Source: CAYJNO01 sp044432885
GTDB lineage: Bacteria > Bacillota_I > Bacilli_A > Erysipelotrichales > Erysipelotrichaceae
Direction: 5' to 3'
NCBI GenBank assembly: GCA_044432885.1
Contig: JAWXUG010000037.1
Location: 1-11,705, forward strand
Length of the DNA stretch: 11,705 bases
Position 1 is the first letter of the stretch, and the number at the start of each line of letters is the position of its first letter. The notes below the pieces were generated by a model. The model did no database searches. It had not been told where the DNA came from and worked only from the letters and a program-made list of their open reading frames with translations. Both the position numbers and the translations under genes were made by a program. This document shows positions 6,507-11,705 of this stretch, piece by piece.

Positions 6507-8076
6507 TAGAATAACTTGCAACAGGTGTATTCATAGCCTCCATATGCATCAATCCACCTAAATGACCTATTTTTTCTTCTTTTTTCCCTTGAATAAATAC
6601 TACATCCCCGATCATTTCAACACTTAATTCTTTGAAAGCTTTATTTTTAAGACTTTCTTTTAACGCATAAGTTGGCATATATCCTTTATTACCAAGGGTA
6701 GCTTCTACCTTATAGACATCTTTTTGTATAGGGGTTACCTTAACTTCATCAAAAGAAACCTTAGGTAATGTTTTTACAACCCTATGCATAAATCTTGTGT
6801 GTTTTTCAACTTCTTGATGAAGGAAGGTTACAGGCGGATTTTGTCTAATATATTTAAAATCATATCCCCCAATTTCTACACTACCAAGTTGAGGATGTTC
6901 ATATGGTGTCCATGGCATAAACCCATCTTCGCTATTTACATTATCATCCACCCACTTTAATACTTTGTAAGCTTCCTCTTCCCTTTGTTTATCGGACACA
7001 TCATCTTTTGGAGGATAAGTCATTTCAATACCTGCTCTAACATTTAAGTCCCAACATTCAATCGCAATTGTAGGAACCCCAATCATGAAATGACAAAAAT
7101 CGCAAAAACTACCATAAATTCCCACTTCAAATGATTTAGGGAAATATTCATCATAAATATTTACAGCTGGATAACTGTTTTCACATTCAGCCATTTCAGC
7201 TAGTGTTTTATTTAGTGAAACATCTTCTTTAATCGATTCTTTTCTGCTCTTATATCCTGGGGTATAAAGGTTTTGTCCCCCTGCTGTATGCATATCTAAT
7301 ACAAAACAAATATTGGGATGAGACATTAAGAAATCTGCATTGGCCTTGGTTTCGATATTTGATAATGGATAGTCTCCGGCACCTCTTTGTTTTGCATCTG
7401 TTTCCCAACTAAATGGATAATTTCTATTAAAGTCATTCCCACATCTTGAAGGTGCATCCACTATATTGATTCCATCATAATCAAGGATTTCACCCTCATC
7501 ATATAGATTATAAAATTCGCCAAACAAATCATCAGGTAATCTTTTACTCATTAATCTTGAATCAAGCTTTGATTGTTTCCACACACCATAATCTGATTTA
7601 ACACGCATCATACGAACTGCCCCATCGCCATCAAGATCCTTTTTATGTAATCCTGGCATATCTTGTGTGTACATATAGTCTCTTGGTGATGACCTTACCG
7701 TAATAGGTGTTGTCAAATAATGTTCACTACCATCTGGTGAAAGTCTTGGAATGGCATAAATTGTATAATTTTCTAATACTTGTTTAATTTCCTCAGAATC
7801 AATATTGGTAAAAATAGTATCTAAAAAATACATTACACTCATACATCCTGTAACTTCTCCTGCATGAATATTTCCCTCTACAAAAATTGCTGGTTTTTCA
7901 TTAAAATCACCTGTTGTTAAATCGGTAATTTCCATTAGCCATATATTTCTTCCTTGTAAAGTAACTGCTAATGAAGATAGTTTTGCAAAATTAGGAAACT
8001 GTGTTTGATATTTTGTTAAAACATCGCTAATTTGTTGATAATTGTAGTAACAATCATAAGTATAAGTATGTTTCAT
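6490..8076 (-). CDS. M14-family zinc carboxypeptidase (C-terminus cut by a frameshift)
   Basis: 528 residues in the intact frame. Zinc ligands are visible: His71 and Glu74 in GNIHAGE, and His263 in VLDMHTAGG. NDFNRNYPFSW (214-224) is the substrate-binding Arg motif of M14 enzymes. LDGDGAVRMMR (148-158) resembles the D-rich loop of this subgroup. Glu340 in TIAIECWD is the likely catalytic base. Residues ~390-528 form a beta-rich accessory domain (GSVEIGGYDFKYI, KVEATLGNKGYMPTY). There is no signal peptide, so cytosolic cleavage of C-terminal residues or specialised peptides is likely. The catalytic domain is complete. The tail is displaced into the +1 frame (6387-6506), giving an expected full product of about 560 residues. 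ATG 8076 is preceded by AGGGGGAAG. A GNAT gene follows in the same apparent operon. Confidence 0.92.
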   Translation of the reverse strand: MKHTYTYDCYYNYQQISDVLTKYQTQFPNFAKLSSLAVTLQGRNIWLMEITDLTTGDFNEKPAIFVEGNIHAGEVTGCMSVMYFLDTIFTNIDSEEIKQVLENYTIYAIPRLSPDGSEHYLTTPITVRSSPRDYMYTQDMPGLHKKDLDGDGAVRMMRVKSDYGVWKQSKLDSRLMSKRLPDDLFGEFYNLYDEGEILDYDGINIVDAPSRCGNDFNRNYPFSWETDAKQRGAGDYPLSNIETKANADFLMSHPNICFVLDMHTAGGQNLYTPGYKSRKESIKEDVSLNKTLAEMAECENSYPAVNIYDEYFPKSFEVGIYGSFCDFCHFMIGVPTIAIECWDLNVRAGIEMTYPPKDDVSDKQREEEAYKVLKWVDDNVNSEDGFMPWTPYEHPQLGSVEIGGYDFKYIRQNPPVTFLHQEVEKHTRFMHRVVKTLPKVSFDEVKVTPIQKDVYKVEATLGNKGYMPTYALKESLKNKAFKELSVEMIGDVVFIQGKKEEKIGHLGGLMHMEAMNTPVASYSKQSIT

Positions 8077-8138
8077 TCTTCCCCCTTTTTGAATTAATAG
8101 TTAATCTATCATTCAATCTTTTATGTTATATTACAAAA

Positions 8139-8167
8139 ATTATACACTGAAGTTTTGAAAAAGTAAC
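8139..8167 (-). promoter_or_regulatory. Putative promoter of the M14-GNAT operon
   Basis: A perfect TATAAT lies at 8144-8139 on the minus strand, with a poor -35 (GTTACT) at 17 bases. The sequence just before it, AAAACTTCAGTG, closely resembles that before the S9 gene -10. The leader would be about 55 bases. Confidence 0.5.
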
Positions 8168-8170
8168 TAC

Positions 8171-8194
8171 TAAAATGAAAAACACGACATTTTA
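8171..8194. repeat. 7-bp inverted repeat upstream of the M14 promoter
   Basis: TAAAATG (8171-8177) and CATTTTA (8188-8194) with a 10-base spacer, a centre-to-centre distance near 17 bases. It lies just upstream of the -35 zone, where an activator site could lie. No U-run suits a minus-strand terminator. Confidence 0.35.
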
Positions 8195-8238
8195 ATGTAA
8201 TATTTTTCTTTTAGAATCTTTTTGATGTTTTAAAGAGT

Positions 8239-8259
8239 AAAAGGGCTCTCGCCCTTTTT
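8239..8259 (-). terminator. Intrinsic terminator after the S10 carboxypeptidase gene
   Basis: An 8-bp stem AAAAGGGC/GCCCUUUU closed by a 4-base loop that reads GAGA on the minus strand, a GNRA tetraloop. It starts 4 bases after the S10 stop codon. The 3' U-run is short on the minus strand (four U, then ACUCUUU); the plus strand has five, so it may act in both directions. Confidence 0.75.
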
Positions 8260-8262
8260 CAA

Positions 8263-9660
8263 TTATTTGATAAAATTACGTACATCTCTTACAAAAGCTT
8301 TAGCACTTTCTTCTCCAAGATACGCCATATGACCTGATGGATATTCATTAATCTCAATACGGTCCATAGGGTATCCACCATGAGTTGCTAAATACCTAGC
8401 TTGACCAATTTGGCAAGCCATATCATAGTAGCCTGTTGCAAACATTACTCTTAAATCATAATTACGATTCATCGAAGCACTTAAGCATTCATGTGGTAAA
8501 TGTTTACATTTTTCTTCATTCCATTCAAACCCATCACGTGATGAAATCGCATAATATTCTCTTTCAAAATCAATTCCTAAGTTTTCTTTAATTGGCCCAC
8601 ACATTGTCGCCATGAAAGCAGGAGTATATTGGGTAATTGCTACCCCTTCTTTTCCAGATCTTGTACCAAATTTTCTAGTATAACGTCCATCTAATCGACC
8701 AATTTCTAAGCCTTCATCTTCTAAAAGTTGTTGCCAAGAAAGCGTCATATCTGGACGTAAATTTTGTTTAAGAATTTCTTTTTTACTAAGACCCGAGAAA
8801 TAAGCTACCTTTTCGGCAATTTTTTCTCTTTCATCATCATCTATTGTAGTACCTTTAAATAACGCCAATACATATTCATTTTCACAAAATTGATAACATT
8901 TGTTTACAAAGTCTTCAAGGCTTCCTTCTAATTTATGATGATACCAATGGGCAGCTGCCATCGTTGGTAAAGCTAAAAGACTTGGTTCTGCATCAAACTC
9001 TAAAATAGCACCGGTATTACCCATAGCATTCCCTAATAAAATGATGCCATCAATCCCAACACCTACCAATTCTTCTGCGCGTCCACCTAATTTATCACTT
9101 AATAAGCCTGCTCGAACAGTTCCATAGCTTTCTCCAAGTAAATATTTAGGCGAATACCATCTTTTATGTCGTGATACCCATGTATCAATAAGGATTCTAA
9201 AGCTTTCAGCATCTTCATCTAAGCCATAGAATCGTGAAGCTGCTTCTTTTTTCAGCAATCTTCCCCAGCCAGTTCCTACAGGGTCAATAAATACTAAATC
9301 ACATTTATCTAATAAACAAAGATCATTGTTTACAGCATAATAAGGAGCTACATGTGGTACATTCACTGCTTCAGGATTTTCAAACGTCATACGAATAGGG
9401 CCAAACACCCCTGCATGAAGCCAGATTGAACTAGAGCCTGGACCTCCATTAAAGAAAAAGACTACTGGACGCGATGTAACATCTTCTACATCACTTCTAA
9501 AATACGAATAAGTAAACATTGATGCAATTTCTTCACCTAATTCATCGTGTAAGACATTATCTTGACACACTGTGTCGTAAGGGATATTTTCTCCATTAAT
9601 TGTAACAACACCTGATGATTTAAATACTGATGCAACAAATTTTGAATTTTGAACAGACAT
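8263..9660 (-). CDS. S10-family serine carboxypeptidase
   Basis: 465 residues of the alpha/beta-hydrolase type. FFFNGGPGSSSIW (68-80) is the S10 oxyanion and substrate-carboxylate motif. LLGESYGTVRAG (174-185) holds nucleophile Ser178. ATGYYDMACQIGQARYL (408-424) holds catalytic Asp413. EYPSGHMAYL (439-448) holds catalytic His444. DLVFIDPVGTGWGR (121-134) matches the conserved 'D.P.GTG.S' block. The family removes C-terminal residues, usually at acidic pH in eukaryotic lysosomes or vacuoles. Here there is no signal peptide, so a cytosolic peptidase is expected, as in other bacterial members. The start ATG 9660 has AGGAGG about 10 bases upstream. It has its own promoter (9712-9740) and terminator (8239-8259), so it can be expressed alone. 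Confidence 0.95.
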   Translation of the reverse strand: MSVQNSKFVASVFKSSGVVTINGENIPYDTVCQDNVLHDELGEEIASMFTYSYFRSDVEDVTSRPVVFFFNGGPGSSSIWLHAGVFGPIRMTFENPEAVNVPHVAPYYAVNNDLCLLDKCDLVFIDPVGTGWGRLLKKEAASRFYGLDEDAESFRILIDTWVSRHKRWYSPKYLLGESYGTVRAGLLSDKLGGRAEELVGVGIDGIILLGNAMGNTGAILEFDAEPSLLALPTMAAAHWYHHKLEGSLEDFVNKCYQFCENEYVLALFKGTTIDDDEREKIAEKVAYFSGLSKKEILKQNLRPDMTLSWQQLLEDEGLEIGRLDGRYTRKFGTRSGKEGVAITQYTPAFMATMCGPIKENLGIDFEREYYAISSRDGFEWNEEKCKHLPHECLSASMNRNYDLRVMFATGYYDMACQIGQARYLATHGGYPMDRIEINEYPSGHMAYLGEESAKAFVRDVRNFIK

Positions 9661-9698
9661 ACACTACCTCCTATTTACAAATAATCAATACCCATAAA

Positions 9699-9708
9699 TT
9701 CAATTGAA
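9699..9708. repeat. 10-bp palindrome near the S10 transcription start
   Basis: TTCAATTGAA is a perfect palindrome at the predicted start of transcription (about 9705). That is a classic place for a repressor site, but 10 bp in AT-rich DNA may be chance. Confidence 0.3.
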
Positions 9709-9711
9709 CTC

Positions 9712-9740
9712 AGTATACACCCCTATAAACATTATGTAAA
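9712..9740 (-). promoter_or_regulatory. Sigma-A-type promoter of the S10 carboxypeptidase gene
   Basis: -35 TTTACA (9740-9735), 17-base spacer, -10 TATACT (9717-9712) on the minus strand: five of six matches in each box. The spacer ends in GGGGTG, giving GGGTGTATA like the S9 gene. The leader is about 45 bases. Confidence 0.7.
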
Positions 9741-9759
9741 GCTTTCATCGATTATGTAA
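9731..9759. repeat. Direct repeat ATTATGTAA, 20 bp apart, over the S10 -35 box
   Basis: ATTATGTAA occurs at 9731-9739 and 9751-9759, starting exactly 20 bases apart (about two helical turns). The first copy contains most of the -35 box. This arrangement fits two subunits of a regulator on one DNA face. The second copy lies just beyond the end of the upstream gene. Confidence 0.4.
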
Positions 9760-9761
9760 CA

Positions 9762-10331
9762 TTATTCATAATTTATGAAATCCATCCAACAACACGCTTC
9801 TACTTCCTCTTGCGTATACGTTTCTATTGCATCAAAACGACGAAGATATTTGTTCATTTGTTCTACTGTAAGTGATATAAATTCTCCTTTTAAATTATTT
9901 CTAACAATCAAAAATGGCCCAGCAATAATATCATGGCCAATCTTACGATTTGCTTTCAATCCAATGAGCTTTCCTTCTTCATGACATATTAAATCTATCT
10001 CATCTTCTAACTCGATTACTTCAATACAACCGCCTACCATTTCTTGTAAAGAATGTAAATCGTTTTTGATAATATGTTTACATGGCTTAAGTCCTGGCAA
10101 AACCGAAACGACTTCTATAAGCTGTTTTCCATCTATCTTTTCAAAGTCATCTGCCTCTATATTTAAGGCTAATGTACTGCCATTATCCCACTCCATATGG
10201 ATTTGTCCCATATCATCTACAAAGCTAACACTACCTGTTAATTGTTTAGGTAAGCTTTCACCCTTCATTTCATGTAATCTTATGCGTTGTCCTTTGGTAT
10301 AAACTTTTCTTAATTCTTCTACTTTTGTCAT
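9762..10331 (-). CDS. DUF4314-DUF3846 fusion protein
   Basis: 189 residues with two recognisable uncharacterised domains. Residues ~8-66 fit DUF4314: GQRIRLHEMKGESLPKQLTG followed by SVSFVDDMGQIHMEWDNGST, a small beta-barrel-like fold. Residues ~72-168 fit DUF3846: VLPGLKPCKHIIKNDLHSLQ, VGGCIEVIEL, ICHEEGKLIGLKANRK, DIIAGPFLIV and SLTVEQMNKYLRRF. The extreme C-terminus (EVEACCWMDF) is Cys-containing and outside both domains. Both domains are common in accessory regions (plasmids, integrative elements, phages) of Firmicutes, and their function is not known. Here no mobile-element gene is visible nearby. AGGAGG lies 4-5 bases before the ATG. No clear promoter was found in the 102-base gap upstream. 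No terminator is visible between it and the S10 gene, so some read-through is possible. Confidence 0.85.
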   Translation of the reverse strand: MTKVEELRKVYTKGQRIRLHEMKGESLPKQLTGSVSFVDDMGQIHMEWDNGSTLALNIEADDFEKIDGKQLIEVVSVLPGLKPCKHIIKNDLHSLQEMVGGCIEVIELEDEIDLICHEEGKLIGLKANRKIGHDIIAGPFLIVRNNLKGEFISLTVEQMNKYLRRFDAIETYTQEEVEACCWMDFINYE

Positions 10332-10382
10332 CTTTCCTCCTAGGCATTTACTTATTATTCTTAAATCTTTTCATTTTCCTAA

Positions 10383-10424
10383 GCAAAAGAAAAAAACTTC
10401 TTATTATATTCAATAAAAAGTTTT
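10383..10424 (-). terminator. Strong intrinsic terminator after the NSS transporter gene
   Basis: Arms 10412-10424 and 10393-10405 form a 13-bp stem with one G-U pair when read as minus-strand RNA, a 6-base loop (GAAUAU), then a U-rich tail (UUUUUUUCUUUU). It begins 10 bases after the transporter stop codon. The G-U pair would be an A-C mismatch on the plus strand, so it is oriented to the minus strand. Confidence 0.88.
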
Positions 10425-10433
10425 CATAATTTT

Positions 10434-11705
10434 TTATTTTGAATCATCCCAATGAAGATCATCTTCTACAAAACCCTTTTTCTTCATCTTTCCAACAATC
10501 AATTTAACAATAAATCCGCTGGCAAAACATAAAACACTTACACACCAGCCACCGACAATAATTGCCCATAATGGATATCCACCATATAAGCCATTATCAA
10601 CTGCGAATAAAGTGTAAATTTTTAAACTTAATAATACAGTTAATAAAACAGGTGCTATAAATTTAACAGATGTGATAAACCACCAAGCTGGCATTTTAAA
10701 CTGTTTGGCATTTCTATTAATTTCATCCAAAATCTTACTTGTTTCAAAAAACCATCCCACCGCAATACACTCAACAATACCGATTAAAATCATATTGTAT
10801 TGATTTGTCCAGTTATCAACTATATCTAACCATGCAAGCCCTGCTTTAGTAGCATAAACTAAAGAGATAATCGAAGCTGCTACACAAACACCAATAACCA
10901 CTTTTTTATGAGAAAGTTTGAATTTATCTGCAATTGCAGTTGCAACACCTTCAACAATTGAGAAAGCTGAGTCAATCGCTAAAGTAACTAAGCATAAATA
11001 GAAAATAAATCCAAATAATGCATTAATCCATCCAGTAGATGTCAAGCTAACTATTGCTTGTGGATAGACAATAAACGCGGTAACAATGCCTGATTCAGAC
11101 ATACTTTCAAGCATTCCAACTCCACCCATTGTCGAGAACATAACAATTCCCGCCAATACACTTATCGCCATATCTGAGAAGGCAATGACTAATGCATCCA
11201 CTGCGATATTCGAATCTCTGTCTAAGAACGATCCATAAGCAAACATAATAGCCATCATAATCGATAAACTAAAGAATACTTGTCCAATCGCATCAATCCA
11301 AAGAGATATATTAGCAAATGCGGATAGATCAGGGATAAATAATTGAAGTAATCCTTCAACACCCCCTGGCATGCTGATTCCTTTTAATGCCATAATTAAC
11401 AAACATAATACTGGTAAGAAAACAGTATATTTAACAATTTTAGACACACTTTTTGCACCATCTCTAATACAGTAATATATCAAAGCCCAAGCCACTACTA
11501 ACGCAACAAATATTGCCAATGGCATTGAATAATCGCTTACAGTCCAACTTGTTTGTGTAATGCTTGCAAATAATCCACTCGCTCCTGCTACATCACCTAC
11601 CATACCTGCAAATTTAAAACTAAAGAAAGTCATCGCCAATACCCAAGCAAATACAACCGCATAATAACTTGCAATGATAAAGGCATTGGCAGTTGCTGCC
11701 CAACC
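10434..11705 (-). CDS. Sodium-dependent NSS/SNF-family transporter (5' end outside window)
   Basis: The frame is open to the window edge: 423 residues are present, and the internal TTG at 11639 is not the real start because GWAATANAFIIASYYAVVF and AWV precede it in frame. The visible part begins at TM3 and contains about ten membrane helices. ISLWIDAIGQVFFSLSIMMA followed by IMFAYGSF is the TM6 region that lines the substrate and Na+ sites in LeuT/MhsT-type carriers. GIVTAFIVYPQAIVSL resembles extracellular loop 4. LCLVTLAIDSAFSIVEGV is TM8 with its Na+-site Ser/Thr/Asp positions. Bacterial members import amino acids such as Leu, Trp or Tyr with Na+; the exact substrate cannot be read. The C-terminal tail (GFVEDDLHWDDSK) is cytosolic. 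TM1 and TM2, with other Na+ ligands, lie outside the window. A terminator follows. Confidence 0.92.
   Translation of the reverse strand, partial: GWAATANAFIIASYYAVVFAWVLAMTFFSFKFAGMVGDVAGASGLFASITQTSWTVSDYSMPLAIFVALVVAWALIYYCIRDGAKSVSKIVKYTVFLPVLCLLIMALKGISMPGGVEGLLQLFIPDLSAFANISLWIDAIGQVFFSLSIMMAIMFAYGSFLDRDSNIAVDALVIAFSDMAISVLAGIVMFSTMGGVGMLESMSESGIVTAFIVYPQAIVSLTSTGWINALFGFIFYLCLVTLAIDSAFSIVEGVATAIADKFKLSHKKVVIGVCVAASIISLVYATKAGLAWLDIVDNWTNQYNMILIGIVECIAVGWFFETSKILDEINRNAKQFKMPAWWFITSVKFIAPVLLTVLLSLKIYTLFAVDNGLYGGYPLWAIIVGGWCVSVLCFASGFIVKLIVGKMKKKGFVEDDLHWDDSK

Noticed and set aside
6500..6510. Programmed ribosomal frameshift at the M14 3' end
   Set aside because: The needed shift is +1, and TCTAAACAAAG is not a known slippery site with a rare codon or stop in place; mutation or sequence error is more likely.
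9775..10302. Two plus-strand open frames opposite the DUF4314-DUF3846 gene
   Set aside because: They are antisense to a recognised two-domain protein and have no supporting signals.
1..11705. CRISPR array, tRNA/rRNA, insertion sequence, riboswitch, phage or defence module
   Set aside because: I saw no regularly spaced repeats, RNA-gene signatures, transposase or integrase motifs, or terminal inverted repeats on either strand.

Overview
The window is an AT-rich stretch of low-GC Gram-positive (Bacillota) chromosome. All nine genes lie on the minus strand, with consensus-like Shine-Dalgarno sites, compact operons and several intrinsic terminators. A class B sortase places it in a Gram-positive. 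Three cytosolic peptidases including an S10 carboxypeptidase, an SNF-family transporter and a DUF4314-DUF3846 protein suggest a gut Firmicute, perhaps Erysipelotrichia-like. That lineage is an inference from gene style, not shown by a marker gene.

Layout, in the direction of transcription (high to low coordinates). (1) 11705-10434: sodium-dependent NSS/SNF-family transporter, its 5' end outside the window, closed by a strong terminator. (2) 10331-9762: fusion of DUF4314 and DUF3846. (3) 9660-8263: S10 serine carboxypeptidase with its own good promoter and terminator. (4) 8076-6387: M14 zinc carboxypeptidase whose last ~35 codons are in a different frame (frameshift near 6505-6507), followed 23 bases later by a 275-residue GNAT protein (6363-5536) and a terminator. 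(5) 5291-3685: class B sortase and SIS-domain sugar-phosphate-binding protein, probably co-transcribed, then a terminator. (6) 3587-1915: nucleoside 2-deoxyribosyltransferase-like protein, two-helix membrane protein and RimJ/L-type GNAT acetyltransferase, probably one operon. Its terminator hairpin lies inside the last codons of the GNAT gene. (7) 1874-1: S9C acylaminoacyl-peptidase-like protein, cut by the window edge just before its catalytic histidine.

The common theme is peptide and amino-acid use. Three peptidases of different mechanism (S9 and S10 serine, M14 metallo), none with a visible signal peptide, would act on imported oligopeptides, and an amino-acid-type Na+ symporter lies beside them. 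The S9 and M14 genes share both a promoter block (AAAACTT...GTGTATAAT) and a leader/ribosome-site block (TTCAAAA..GGGGGA). The S10 promoter has a related -10 region (GGGTGTATACT). This hints at shared control.

The points most worth a second look are the M14 frameshift, the deoxyribosyltransferase homologue with Ala at the catalytic Glu position, the terminator that would release GNAT mRNA before its stop codon, and the DUF4314-DUF3846 fusion. No defence system, CRISPR array, tRNA, rRNA, insertion sequence or riboswitch was seen. No gene-free stretch exceeds 300 bases; the longest is 5292-5535.
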